In this document: positions 24,055 to 33,859 of the stretch, in pieces
Layout of the letters: each line of letters starts with the position of its first letter
How positions within the stretch are numbered: the first letter of the stretch is position 1
Assembly: GCA_020639235.1 (NCBI GenBank)
Contig: JACKHC010000001.1
Span: forward strand, 1,054,001 to 1,118,000
Direction of reading: 5' to 3'
Source of the DNA: Phycisphaeraceae bacterium
GTDB lineage: Bacteria; Planctomycetota; Phycisphaerae; Phycisphaerales; UBA1924
Length of the DNA stretch: 64,000 nt
Position numbers and translations under genes: made by a program
The notes under the pieces: model-generated
What the model was told of the DNA's origin: nothing
Databases searched by the model: none
The model's input: the letters and a program-made list of their open reading frames with translations, nothing else

Positions 24055-25095
24055 ATGAGACGGCATGAGTGGTGGAGATCGCTTTACCGCCAGCAGCGGT
24101 ACTTGGAGCACCTATCCCCGAGAGAGTTGGTCCAGCGTCTCCGCGACGTGATGAACAACCTGGTCAACATCACACCCGAGGGGAAGCTCGGATTTCACAA
24201 AGTCGATCCCGTGGGCGAAGCTTGGATGGCCCGCTTCACCCATGTCCTTGAGGAGTATGCGATCCGGGGTCAGGGCTTGCCTTACGACATGATGCGGCAA
24301 CACCAGTTGCCGGATATCCTCTGCCCGAAACGTGGCAAGGTGGGCCGTGGAGGACAAGCCGGTTGGGCGGGCGTGCTACCGACGCTGCACGACGGCGCCG
24401 TCGTCAAGTATGGGAAGTTGGAACATCTCCAGCCGATGCTGGACTACGGGCATGTGCGTCTGTGCCCCGCTTCGTACTACAAGGACGAATCACTCGGCCC
24501 GCACCGGCACGACGATGAACGGGTGCGAACTATGTACCGGCATCCGCAGAGCACCAGCATCCGTCTCGTTCAGCGAGCGGATGGAACCTCTGTTCCGGAC
24601 TCGCCCGAGATGCCGATCCGCGGCAACATCACACATCGGGTTGAAACTTGGGACTACTTTGTGTTGTGCGCTTCGGGTGTTCTGGAGCCCCGGCTCTTTA
24701 TCGACTTCGACTACGCCGACGCCTGCCTCATCATCCACGATGTTCGCGGCTTCGCCCAAAGGCTCGGGTGGGGGATCTCCCAAGTGGTTGCGGGCACGGT
24801 ACCGACCGTTGAGAGCATCCAGCTCGAATGGAAGGGAGTGCGCTACTTCGATCCTCACTTCCCGCCGACGTCTCCAAACGACAAACTGCCCGTTCCGTGG
24901 TCAAAGCCCCTGCAGTACGCCTATCAGAAAGAATACCGCTTCGTCGCAGAAGTCTTTCCGCCACCGCTTTGCACACTCTCGATGCTCCAACTCACGCTTG
25001 GGCCGCTCTCGGATCTCGCAGAGATCGTGTATGTGGGCGAGCTGGAGGGACACCGGCATGTCGGACGACACGCGATCGTTCCTCGAAGTTCGTAA
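24055..25095 (+). CDS. DUF2971-like hypothetical protein
   Basis: A 346-residue soluble protein. The middle, VVKYGKLEHLQPMLDYGHVR then LCPASYYKDESL...DDER, and a late YQKEYRFVAEV resemble the DUF2971 layout ('Y-x-x-x-x-L-x-x-I-L-x-x-x-x-L-x-x-S-x-x-x-x-F-N-D' early, 'KExEWR' late). DUF2971 proteins occur often in phage and defence regions; biochemical function is unknown. The first 30 residues lack a ribosome site, and an internal ATG at 24151 is an alternative start. Confidence 0.5.
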   Translation: MRRHEWWRSLYRQQRYLEHLSPRELVQRLRDVMNNLVNITPEGKLGFHKVDPVGEAWMARFTHVLEEYAIRGQGLPYDMMRQHQLPDILCPKRGKVGRGGQAGWAGVLPTLHDGAVVKYGKLEHLQPMLDYGHVRLCPASYYKDESLGPHRHDDERVRTMYRHPQSTSIRLVQRADGTSVPDSPEMPIRGNITHRVETWDYFVLCASGVLEPRLFIDFDYADACLIIHDVRGFAQRLGWGISQVVAGTVPTVESIQLEWKGVRYFDPHFPPTSPNDKLPVPWSKPLQYAYQKEYRFVAEVFPPPLCTLSMLQLTLGPLSDLAEIVYVGELEGHRHVGRHAIVPRSS

Positions 25096-25491
25096 GAGGA
25101 GACGGAACGTGAAGAGGTGAGCCCCTGCGGCCGCAAGCGAGAGTCATAGATTCGAGTGTCCGATCAAGATCGGAGTATGGATGGATTTTCAGGCAGACTC
25201 CGTCGCGGTTGGTGTAGGTGCTATTGCCGGGGGATTCGCCAAGATGCTGGACCAGTCCCTTGTGCGATCTCGCTATCATCCGGTTGTGCATTCTAACGGA
25301 CTAAAGAACGAGAGCCTAGCCTTCAATAAGTGGCAGCATCAATGGCGGTGGCTGGCTTCTGGGATCGGGGGCAGGATGATGGCCGAGAATCCCCTCAAAG
25401 CCCTAATCCGACCCAGGTCTGACCAGATTCTCGCGCAATCCGGCACTCGCCTAGCTTGCCTGGTGCCGGCCGTGTGCCGGGAGGCACCGCC
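25096..25491. other. Intergenic, probably promoter of the two-gene module
   Basis: About 400 bases. A 104-codon frame is open across most of it, but it has no ribosome site and poor composition. A short MAVAGFWDRGQDDGRE stretch at about 25344 in another frame faintly recalls SRAP proteins. Nothing else is supported. Confidence 0.4.
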
Positions 25492-26769
25492 ATGACTGAA
25501 GTACCTCTTTTCCCTCCTTGCCTGGCCATTGCCAACTTTACCGCTGCTCATGCGATGCTTCCGATCATTGAGTTGGACAGGGCACAAGTCGAACGTAAAC
25601 ACGCGAGAATCCGACCATTGCCGGATGCGCGCGATCATCTTCGTTTCACCGCGTGGAGCCTTTACCACGCGGCGAAAAAGGCCGAGTTGGCATGCAGTTT
25701 CGCAACGGACCAGATCGACCATCTTGCTCAGTGCTTTGCCAACGAGCACCACGGACTATTTCGATGGAACGGCGAAGAACTCCGGCTGACCACGGGCGTT
25801 ACCGATGTGTACGAATCGGCCGCCCAGGCGAGCCGTGCTCGGCTCGTCGGCGAGGGCATGCTGCTGCTCGCCATGCTGCACGAGGGATATGCCTTCTGGG
25901 ACCGGTTCGACCTGTTGGTCAAGCGAGCCCTGCGGAAACAACCGCTCAACCATCCTGAGAGCGTGCGCCGCGCTCGCGCTGTCCGCAAGCTGCTCGACGC
26001 CGGCCGCAACGGCAAGCGGTCCGATTTTGTGGTTGAGAACGCAAAGCGTCAATCGGCGCTCGCCGAAGCGAAGGGCGGATTCCTCTCCCCATTCGCCACC
26101 AGTGCCATTAAGTCCGACCTGCGGGAGGCGCTCCAGCAACTTGCGGCCACCAAGCCCCTGATCTCTCCGCAGCCTGCCAAAACCTATGCGGTCGGGACTT
26201 ACTTGCGGGAAGTAGATGACCTCCAAGATGAAGGTTCGCTGATCGCGTTCGTTGACCCCGAGGGACAAGACGATGCTCACCTCGCAGTCGAATTTCCGCC
26301 TGACTGGGTTCGCCGAGGCAACTACGCTGCATGGTTGCTCGGCATGGGCTTTACGGAAGCCGCGAACGCGCTGCGCAACCGCGTAGTTCGCGAAGTACTC
26401 GGAGTTTCACTTCCGGTCAAGCGAATCGGCTCCCATGACTACGCGTATGTCATCACCGGCGTTGGTCTGAACCCTCGGCATCTCAGGCGCTTCCTCCGAG
26501 ACTTTCGCCATCACTGGGCCGAGTGGTTCTTCTTCGGTCCCGGCCCCCGTGAAGTTGAGCTGAGCATCATCGGTTTGCGCGTCGACGTGCTCGATTCAAT
26601 CTCCGGTGCGCTGACGACTGCTGAGGTCGACCCGCTCCTCGGCGCGGAGCCCGTGTTTGAAACCGACACGACCCGATTCGGCGGCAGCGTGATGCCTGAC
26701 GGAAGCATGTGCGGAGCCATTGCAGCCGAGAGCATCCGCGAAATAGAGTTCAGGGAGTTCAGGCTGTGA
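25492..26769 (+). CDS. Unknown partner protein of the STAND-like ATPase
   Basis: Predicted 425-residue soluble protein with a GGGAGG ribosome site before the ATG. The N-terminal half is alpha-helical (RFTAWSLYHAAKKAELACSF; LVGEGMLLLAMLHEGYAFWD). The C-terminal half looks like an alpha/beta or SH3-like module (KTYAVGTYLREVDDLQDEGS; VKRIGSHDYAYVITGVGLNP). I recognise no catalytic motif. The GTG of the next gene overlaps its stop by four bases, so the two proteins are made together and probably act as a complex. It may be a regulator, sensor or adaptor for the large ATPase. Confidence 0.75.
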   Translation: MTEVPLFPPCLAIANFTAAHAMLPIIELDRAQVERKHARIRPLPDARDHLRFTAWSLYHAAKKAELACSFATDQIDHLAQCFANEHHGLFRWNGEELRLTTGVTDVYESAAQASRARLVGEGMLLLAMLHEGYAFWDRFDLLVKRALRKQPLNHPESVRRARAVRKLLDAGRNGKRSDFVVENAKRQSALAEAKGGFLSPFATSAIKSDLREALQQLAATKPLISPQPAKTYAVGTYLREVDDLQDEGSLIAFVDPEGQDDAHLAVEFPPDWVRRGNYAAWLLGMGFTEAANALRNRVVREVLGVSLPVKRIGSHDYAYVITGVGLNPRHLRRFLRDFRHHWAEWFFFGPGPREVELSIIGLRVDVLDSISGALTTAEVDPLLGAEPVFETDTTRFGGSVMPDGSMCGAIAAESIREIEFREFRL

Positions 26770-29700
26770 CTGAGTCCAACGCCGCTTCCATCCCGGCCAA
26801 CAACAGCGGCGGATCTCCACCATTCGTTACCGGCGGCGGAGGTTTTGCGTACGAAGACCGCGTAGCCGCATACATGCTTGCGGCTATGCTTGCCGAGCAG
26901 CCACCATTTGGCGAGGAACTTGCCATCATCGTCCGCGTTGATTGGCAGACGGGCGCGAGCGGTTGGCGATTCGATGATCTCTTGGTGACATGCGAGACGC
27001 CTGAGCAACGCCGCATCGCGATTTCGTGCAAGGCGGGCCGGCACGTCACGAGTCGTGGATGGCCAAGAGATACGGTGGCTCGCATTTGGGAGCATTGGGT
27101 TGCTCCGAACAATAATCCTTTTCGGAGATCATCCGATCTTTTGGCCGTCGTCACGGGGACACTCGTACTCGATGCGAAAGCGGCATGGGACCGGATGCTC
27201 TCGGAGGCGCTGGTTGGCGACCCGTATCGGTTCATGCAGCAGTACCAAACCGCTGGCTCGTCAAGCGATGCTGGACGTAACATTGTGGGCAGCCTGAAAT
27301 GTCCGGCCGGTCTGATCGGTCAGGTTGCTGATGAGCCTGGGCAAAGATTCGAGGTCATTCGTCACATTCGGCTGTGGACGCTTGACGTTCTGGCCACTGA
27401 TTCGGCGGCAATCACACGGGCGATTGAGTGGTGCCGTTCAGCACTGGTATCGGGCGACCGGACGGAGGCTGAAAGACTGTTCCAGTCTCTCGTGTCGCTT
27501 GCATCAGCACGGCGCCCATGCAGCGGCACTCTTACCAAGCGTGAGCTTGTTGAGCTTTTGGCGGCTGGCTTCGCATTGACAGCTGCGTCCGCGCACGAGG
27601 CGTCTTGGAAAGCACTTGACACGCATTCGAGGGAGCTTTTTGGAGATGTGCGAACCACGATCAACGACGTGGTTTGCTTTACGCATCTGGACGCATGGCC
27701 ACACGTTCTTAAGGCCACGATTCCTGGCCGTGTTGTGCTGCTTGAAGGAGAATCCGGTTCGGGTAAGTCCGCGCTAGCGACGCGTCTTGCTCTTGGACGC
27801 AGAAGGACGCTGTGGCTTTCGGCGAGCGACCTTGAGCATACGACTCTCACAGCCGTGGGCAATCAGCTAGGCGCGACTGTGCCGCTTAGCACCTTGGTTG
27901 ACGAAGAGCGTAGCACGGACGGGTTGCTGGTCATTGACGGTGCCGAACGGCTCACGGAGGTGGGCCGGCGAATCGCGGCGAAGCTCGTTGCGTTAGCGAT
28001 CAAGGCGGCTAACCCTTGGCTCGCGGTCATCACGACTCAGGAGGGCGGAGCAGATGCACTCGCCCAAGAGATCGGGAATCCAGCCCAGAATACTGATCCG
28101 ATCCAGTCGGTAGAGATTCGTCTTCCACGCGAAGAAGCGATACAGGACGTACTCTCTGCTCTGGGTGTTACGCTCTCCACGAAGGCCACGCCCTCTCTGC
28201 TGCGCGTGCTGCGAAACCTGAAAGCGCTGGATTGGGTGGCTAAGGCCACACAAAGGAAGCACCTGAAGAGCTTCCCCGACCTCGTGGATCAAGTGTGGAA
28301 GGGATTCGTCGGCTCCGACAACGGCAGAGCCCGCAGCGAAGTGCTGAAAAGGCTCGGCAAGGAAGACGCGGCGTTGGTTGTTGGCGGCGTGCCCAGTTCA
28401 ACGTTTTCCGGCGCCGGAGAACAGCAAGTGGTAGAGGCGCTAATTCGGGATGGTTTGCTTGGTGCCCGCAAGGAACGGTTGTTTTTTCGGCACGATCTGC
28501 TCGGTGATTGGGCGCGCCTGCTCATTCTCATCGAGTCGGGCGAAAGCGCTTCTCAAACTCTCAGGGAAGTGTCAGCCTCGCTTCGGTGGGAACCTGCAAT
28601 CCGGCTGTTCGCCGAATGGCTTCTGCAGGAAGGGGACGCGGAGCGCCAGCGGTTGGTCTCCCTAATCGCCAGCGATCCACTGAATCCAGGTTCGACAGCG
28701 CTCCTCGAGGGGATGTTCCGATCTCCCGATTGCGGCTCAGTGCTTGCGGCGATTCTTGACAATCCGGCATTGAGCACACCGAAAGCGATGAATGGACTGC
28801 TGAACGCGTTCGTGTCGGTCGCCACTCGTCCGGCCACCATATCCCGAATGATCACCAAGGCTCATCCTGAAAGCGCGTCGATTCGCGAGGCGTTTCGTAC
28901 CCCCATACACGAACTCTGGCCGGCCGTCATGGCAGTTATGGAAACCAAGGCTGAACAGCTCGCCCAGTACGCCCCCATTCGTCTCGGCACGGTTGTGCGC
29001 AGATGGCTATCCGATGTACCAACCGTGGTACGTCTGGACCTCGTCTCGACACATTTGGCTTGTTCAAGGCTGGCCGTTGCATCGGCACGAGAAATTCAGG
29101 CGAGAATAGCCGAATCTAAATATTCACGCACTGAAGATGCTGGCCATACATTCGAGGCAGCGCTCTATGCCGCACCATGGCTTCCTGACGAGGTCGCTTC
29201 GCTCGCAGTAGAGCTCGCAGCAAGAAGACCTGAGTCACAAGCCGTAAAAGATCGCGTCGAAGCCGAACGGAAGCGAGTAGCGGAAGAGTTAAAGAAACGC
29301 TTGACGAAAATAACTCCCGACGAGCGGAAGCGTCGGCAGGGGTCGTTTTCCCTTGGTCCTACGCCTCGTCGGAAACGCGCGGCCTTGCCAGATGGCCCGG
29401 CAGACAGGGTCAATGAGGAGTTTCGCAAGGCCGTCTTCGCTGCCGGTGTCCTCGTTCGTCTTATGGCAGTTCGTCCCGCAGCCGCTCAAGAAGTGCTGCT
29501 GGCGTGCTGTCTTGAAGATCCCAGCGACGAGGATCCGCTGCATTCGAACTACTATCACGGCGATCACACCGGGACGGTCGATCCGATGGGGTGGTATCCG
29601 CCACTCTATCTTCGCGGCCCATGGCTCGCGCTTCTCGGGCAGCTTCCAGAACAAGGACTTGATGCGATCATGCGCCTTGTTGCCGCGGGGACCACGGAAT

Positions 29701-32195
29701 GGTTGCGGCTGAACATACCGCGTGCATGCCATGCTGATCATGACTGGATCGTCAGAGTCACTACTGTCACACTCAAGATTGGCGCCACCGAGCGAGTATT
29801 CCGCGGCGATCATGATGTCTTTGGCTGGTATCGGGGTTACGGGCGAGCTGGCAATATTGTCGCCTCAGCCTTGATGGCTCTGGAGTCATGGCTCTATGGG
29901 CTCGTTGACGCCAACCAACCGGTCGATTGGATCGTGAAACGAGTCTTCGAGTCTGACTCGTCCGTAGCGCTGCTCGGAGTATTAGGAGCGCTCGCTCGCA
30001 AGAAACACGAACTTCTGGATGGTCCTCTTCGGCCACTCATTCAGTCATGGATGGTGCTGCATTGGGATGAACATCTCAGCAGACAGGCGAAATTGCCGTC
30101 ATTTGATCCGTTCGGCTTGAAGGCGCTCAACAACTTCTACGACAAAGGGTCCGAACGCTGGTCTGCGTTGCCGCACCGAAAAATCAGCCTGCCTTGGCTC
30201 ATCGCTCAGAAACTCGCGCTTGGACAGGCAGAGATTATCCAGAGTTGCGCAGACGCCCGAGCGGCATGGCAAGCTGAGATGGACAGCGGTACCTGCCTCA
30301 GTTCGGAGACGGTTGCACGGCTCGTCGCTCTGTTGGACCCGGCGAACCTCACGCTCATGCAGCAGCCGGACGGACAAATGATCCTGTCCCTCGAGTGGCC
30401 GCCCCAACTCCAAGCGAAGTTTGACGAAAAGGGCAAAAGCGCGAGCGTCGTCATCGCTGGCTTTCAGTTGCGACAGATTGTGCGAAAACTCTTGGACAAC
30501 CCATGCGCTTTGAGCGACGAACACGCCGAGTTGATCTGGAATACGGCATCATCGCTGTCCGATCTGGACCCGGATAGCGGTGAGAATGCTGAGACTACTA
30601 TCGATGCTCGCGCCGCCGTCGCAGCGGCACTGGAGAATCATGCCAGTGCGTGGTTGGATAAGTACCCGGACAGGAGGGAGTGGTGCGAGTCTGCCGCATT
30701 GGAAGCGGTTCGCGATCGGGCCAAGCTGAACAGCATAGCGAACGGCGGATCCATGTTCACGGAATACGGCGAGGCATTCGCGGGCGCATGGGGTGTGGCC
30801 CGTCTTGCCGCTGGCGACGCCAGAGACATTGTCCGGCGTGTTGTGGCTGAGGCACTGACTGCTCGTGAACATATAGTGACCGGACAAGTACTTGCCGCGG
30901 CTATCCGTCTTGCGGCGAGAATGCCCGGTGAGCTTGAACGTCTGTTCAATCTGATATGGCTCTGGGCAGCCCTTCGAAATTTGTCAAACGGCACTTGGGA
31001 ACCGGAGGCGTGGTGGGTCAAGATTGCTGCCATTAGACGGCAACGTCTCATTGACGCCTACGTGAAGGAGCGGATTCCAAATACCGCGATACCGTGGGAG
31101 AATCTCAGATTTCGCGCCGCTCGTATCAGTGAGCGGCATCAGCGGAAGAGAGAGGCTCGTCGCCCTCGATGGGGATTGGAAGCAGCCACATCCACTCCAC
31201 CGCCGCTTCCATCGACCTGGGACGAGTGTCACACCCACGGATTCAACTGGAGCTTGCTTGAAAAAATCACCGAGCCGCGGCTGCCATATGTCGTTCGGCC
31301 GTCGCTCGCCCCCAATCTTGGTCCTCTGATCGAGTTCGACCGACGGCTACTTGATCTGGCCGTATGGACAATGAAGCGAGTGCCGCAACGCCGTCGTCAT
31401 GATTCGTCCGGTTCAGTGCCGGGCATGCTCGATCGGCGCACGCTCAGTCGTGCCGCCTCCCTCATTGCCGACCACGAGGATGAGAACGTAGCGCTTGGTA
31501 TCTGGAAGACGCTGGCACCGCAGTTAGTCCGTCATCATTATTGGGTAGAAGCGTTTTTTGACTCGTGGTTCGCATGCAGCAGACAGAACGCGGAACAAGC
31601 CAAGCAGTTTCACCGGCGATGGCAGATGATGATCGCACATGCGGACAGCCTGCTCGAGTGGCAGAGTACAGACGGAGAGGAGTGGTACAGCCTACAAAAG
31701 GCGAGATCCGCCCTGCTGGACGTGCATGAACGCGGGTCGAGACTCGGCGTCGTAGAAGATCAGCCTTTCCTGGCGAAGATGGTCGATCGTTATCATGCAT
31801 GGGCGCTGGAGTACGCCGCCGATTCATGGCGCCTGCGATCGTTCTGCTATTTCCTCCAGAAGCCAGGGGCCGTTGACCTGCGACTGCCGGCACTGAGTTG
31901 GGTTCGAGATGCACTGAATTCTTTAGCGGAGTATCGTGCGACGGACAAGGACCTCGTCAGCGAGATTGTTGCGCTGTGCGTCACGGTGTGGTATCAGCAA
32001 TCGCCGGCGGTGCTGGCCAACCCAGAAGCGCGATCTGCTCTGATTGACATCGTTCAGCACCTGTCACATCTACAAGTGCAGGAGATCAAGGAACTCAAAG
32101 CAGACATGGAAGCGGGTATGGCTCAAAATCCCGCGGACAGACGAGTTTCAGGAGCGGACAAGTGCAGCGGCGCACAGGATGGTGAAACACATTGA
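26766..32195 (+). CDS. Large STAND-like NTPase with N-terminal PD-(D/E)xK domain
   Basis: Predicted 1809-residue protein beginning at a GTG that overlaps the previous stop. Residues about 25-120 look like a Cap4/Mrr-type PD-(D/E)xK nuclease: GGGGFAYEDRVAAYMLAAML with Glu30, WRFDDLLV with Asp70/71 and IAISCKAG with Lys89. A P-loop follows: Walker A LLEGESGSGKSA (about 325-336) and Walker B GLLVIDGAERL (about 386-396). The remaining ~1400 residues are helical and lack obvious motifs, like the sensor arrays of STAND proteins. The size and order match AVAST (Avs)-type phage sensors, which detect a viral protein and activate their nuclease; that assignment is an inference. Confidence 0.8.
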   Translation: MTESNAASIPANNSGGSPPFVTGGGGFAYEDRVAAYMLAAMLAEQPPFGEELAIIVRVDWQTGASGWRFDDLLVTCETPEQRRIAISCKAGRHVTSRGWPRDTVARIWEHWVAPNNNPFRRSSDLLAVVTGTLVLDAKAAWDRMLSEALVGDPYRFMQQYQTAGSSSDAGRNIVGSLKCPAGLIGQVADEPGQRFEVIRHIRLWTLDVLATDSAAITRAIEWCRSALVSGDRTEAERLFQSLVSLASARRPCSGTLTKRELVELLAAGFALTAASAHEASWKALDTHSRELFGDVRTTINDVVCFTHLDAWPHVLKATIPGRVVLLEGESGSGKSALATRLALGRRRTLWLSASDLEHTTLTAVGNQLGATVPLSTLVDEERSTDGLLVIDGAERLTEVGRRIAAKLVALAIKAANPWLAVITTQEGGADALAQEIGNPAQNTDPIQSVEIRLPREEAIQDVLSALGVTLSTKATPSLLRVLRNLKALDWVAKATQRKHLKSFPDLVDQVWKGFVGSDNGRARSEVLKRLGKEDAALVVGGVPSSTFSGAGEQQVVEALIRDGLLGARKERLFFRHDLLGDWARLLILIESGESASQTLREVSASLRWEPAIRLFAEWLLQEGDAERQRLVSLIASDPLNPGSTALLEGMFRSPDCGSVLAAILDNPALSTPKAMNGLLNAFVSVATRPATISRMITKAHPESASIREAFRTPIHELWPAVMAVMETKAEQLAQYAPIRLGTVVRRWLSDVPTVVRLDLVSTHLACSRLAVASAREIQARIAESKYSRTEDAGHTFEAALYAAPWLPDEVASLAVELAARRPESQAVKDRVEAERKRVAEELKKRLTKITPDERKRRQGSFSLGPTPRRKRAALPDGPADRVNEEFRKAVFAAGVLVRLMAVRPAAAQEVLLACCLEDPSDEDPLHSNYYHGDHTGTVDPMGWYPPLYLRGPWLALLGQLPEQGLDAIMRLVAAGTTEWLRLNIPRACHADHDWIVRVTTVTLKIGATERVFRGDHDVFGWYRGYGRAGNIVASALMALESWLYGLVDANQPVDWIVKRVFESDSSVALLGVLGALARKKHELLDGPLRPLIQSWMVLHWDEHLSRQAKLPSFDPFGLKALNNFYDKGSERWSALPHRKISLPWLIAQKLALGQAEIIQSCADARAAWQAEMDSGTCLSSETVARLVALLDPANLTLMQQPDGQMILSLEWPPQLQAKFDEKGKSASVVIAGFQLRQIVRKLLDNPCALSDEHAELIWNTASSLSDLDPDSGENAETTIDARAAVAAALENHASAWLDKYPDRREWCESAALEAVRDRAKLNSIANGGSMFTEYGEAFAGAWGVARLAAGDARDIVRRVVAEALTAREHIVTGQVLAAAIRLAARMPGELERLFNLIWLWAALRNLSNGTWEPEAWWVKIAAIRRQRLIDAYVKERIPNTAIPWENLRFRAARISERHQRKREARRPRWGLEAATSTPPPLPSTWDECHTHGFNWSLLEKITEPRLPYVVRPSLAPNLGPLIEFDRRLLDLAVWTMKRVPQRRRHDSSGSVPGMLDRRTLSRAASLIADHEDENVALGIWKTLAPQLVRHHYWVEAFFDSWFACSRQNAEQAKQFHRRWQMMIAHADSLLEWQSTDGEEWYSLQKARSALLDVHERGSRLGVVEDQPFLAKMVDRYHAWALEYAADSWRLRSFCYFLQKPGAVDLRLPALSWVRDALNSLAEYRATDKDLVSEIVALCVTVWYQQSPAVLANPEARSALIDIVQHLSHLQVQEIKELKADMEAGMAQNPADRRVSGADKCSGAQDGETH

Positions 32196-32373
32196 TGGGG
32201 CGGGAGACGTGGTCTCTCTTCCGCTCGAAACCATACCCAATTAGCCTCCCCCCTGTCTGGCGTGTTCATCGGCCAAGAGAATCCGCGTTTCCAATCCCCT
32301 CATTGGCCAACCCCAGACCAGAAAGTCCAACTGGAGCTCTGTCACCCCGAGTGCCATGTGAGTACTGCACTTC

Positions 32374-32555
32374 TACCACTTCCGAAGTGGTAAATACCAC
32401 CCATTGATGCATCAAGACGGTTTCGACTGCGACGACTTGCGACAGTCGTTGCCTGTGGTAGACTCGTGTAAATTCATGAGTTCCGTGCTCTCGCGACATG
32501 GCGGAATGTCGGCCTTCCAAGCTGGATGTTGAGGGTTCGAGTCCCTTCGCCCGCT
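32374..32555 (+). repeat. Palindrome plus tRNA-like element, copy B
   Basis: TACCACTTCCGAAGTGGTA (32374-32392) is followed by AATACC, a GGTTTCGACTGCGAC block and promoter-like TAGACT (32459-32464). It ends in a tRNA-Gly(TCC)-like 3' half: anticodon loop CTTCCAA (32513-32519), T arm GAGGG-TTCGAGT-CCCTT and CGCCCGCT. There is no complementary 5' acceptor strand. Palindrome-to-T-arm spacing is 160 bp, identical to copy A. The exopolysaccharide locus begins right after it. Confidence 0.7.
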
Positions 32556-32713
32556 CTCTCGGAATCCCAGCCATTTCTTGACACTCCCGCGATGTGTTCT
32601 CGCCAGATGGGGCGATGCCCCGCCACAACGCCCCGTGGAGGCGGACGGGCGCTGTTGTCGCACCGGGCGCCCCAATGAGCCGCGACCGGAACACCCCATC
32701 ACTCGGAGAAACG

Positions 32714-33838
32714 ATGCGCGTCGGCATACTGGCACTCAAAACGGGCACGGCCGCCGGCGGGCTGGCCACCTACGAGTCCGGATTGATTCACGCGATCGCC
32801 GAGCAGGACCGCGAGAACGAGTACCACATTTTCTGCGTCGCCCCGATCTCGCGCCAGAGTTTCAAGATCGATCAGCCGAACTTCGTGTTCCACGAACTCA
32901 AGCCGCGCAAGCGCCTGCTCAACCTCGCCTGGAGCGCCCCGCGCGCCATGCGCCGCGCGGGCGTCGATCTCTTCCATGTCGTCTTCCTGCCCCCGCTCTG
33001 GAGCGGCCTCCCGTTCGTGTTCACTGCCCACGGTCCGGAGATGTTCATCGATCCAACCTTCTTCCCGTGGAAGATCCGCATCATCCTGCTCCCGCTCATC
33101 CGCCGGTGCTACCGGCGCGCATCGTCGATCCTCTGCGTCTCCGGCGACACGCGGTCCTACATCGTCAAGCACTACCCCGACGCCGAAGCGCGGTCTCGCG
33201 TCGTCTACAACGGTTGCCTCGACGCGTTCCATCAGTTCGAGCAAGAAGGCCTGGCCAAACGAGTCGAAGAGAAGTTCAACATCACCGGGCCGTATGTACT
33301 CGGTGTCGGACGAATCGAGCCGCGCAAGAACCCCATCGGATTCCTCGAGTCGTACGCCATCTTCAGGCGAGAAGCCGGCGAACGCGTCCGCCTCGTCATC
33401 GCGGGCGGGCACACATGGAGCGCCGGCGAGGCGGAGGCCGCTATCCAGCGCCTCGGAATCGCCGACGATGTCGTCCGCCTCGGGCATGTATCCCACGACG
33501 ACCTGCCCCTGCTCTACGCGGGCGCGCGCATGTTCGTCTTCCCCTCCCTCTGGGAAGGATTCGGTCTTCCCGTGATCGAAGCGATGCGTTGCGGCACGCC
33601 CGTGATCACCTCAGAACTCTCCTGCCTGCCGGAGGTCGCGGGGGGCGCGGCCCTGCTCGTCGACCCGCGCGACCCGAACTCGATCGCCCGTCAGATGCTC
33701 CGACTCAACACCGATCCCGCTCTCCGCAAGGAGATGACCGCCAAAGGACTGGCGCGCGGCAACGAGTTCAGTTGGAGGCGATGCGCCGCCGAAACAATTC
33801 AGGCGTATCACGACCTCTACAACGCGCTCAACAAGTAA
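32714..33838 (+). CDS. GT4-family glycosyltransferase
   Basis: Predicted 374-residue GT-B glycosyltransferase that transfers a sugar from a nucleotide donor. The N-terminal domain begins MRVGILALKTGTAAGGLATY. The C-terminal domain has the GT4 donor-binding pattern: GVGRIEPRKNP, then FPSLWEGFGLPVIEAMRCGT (the E-x7-E motif) and TSELSCLPEVAGGAALLVDP. The start at 32714 has a GGAGA site six bases upstream; longer in-frame starts reach into the tRNA-like region and are rejected. It is the first gene of the polysaccharide locus. Confidence 0.9.
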   Translation: MRVGILALKTGTAAGGLATYESGLIHAIAEQDRENEYHIFCVAPISRQSFKIDQPNFVFHELKPRKRLLNLAWSAPRAMRRAGVDLFHVVFLPPLWSGLPFVFTAHGPEMFIDPTFFPWKIRIILLPLIRRCYRRASSILCVSGDTRSYIVKHYPDAEARSRVVYNGCLDAFHQFEQEGLAKRVEEKFNITGPYVLGVGRIEPRKNPIGFLESYAIFRREAGERVRLVIAGGHTWSAGEAEAAIQRLGIADDVVRLGHVSHDDLPLLYAGARMFVFPSLWEGFGLPVIEAMRCGTPVITSELSCLPEVAGGAALLVDPRDPNSIARQMLRLNTDPALRKEMTAKGLARGNEFSWRRCAAETIQAYHDLYNALNK

Positions 33839-33859
33839 TGCCGGGTCCAGACACGGGAC

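Noticed and set aside
25344..25425. Second SRAP remnant (MAVAGFWDRGQDDGRE)
   Set aside because: Only about eight residues resemble SRAP proteins and nothing on either side fits; too short to support.
25181..25495. 104-codon plus-strand frame
   Set aside because: No ribosome site, atypical composition, and it runs into the well-supported start at 25492.
32505..32555. Functional tRNA-Gly(TCC) gene
   Set aside because: Anticodon and T arms fit, but no 5' acceptor strand complementary to CGCCCGC exists upstream, so an intact tRNA cannot be formed.
32412..32769. Minus-strand frames encoding GRRDSNPQHPAWKA and AKGLEPSTSSLEG
   Set aside because: These are antisense readings of the tRNA-like T arm and anticodon arm of copy B. 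Such peptides recur in databases as spurious translations.
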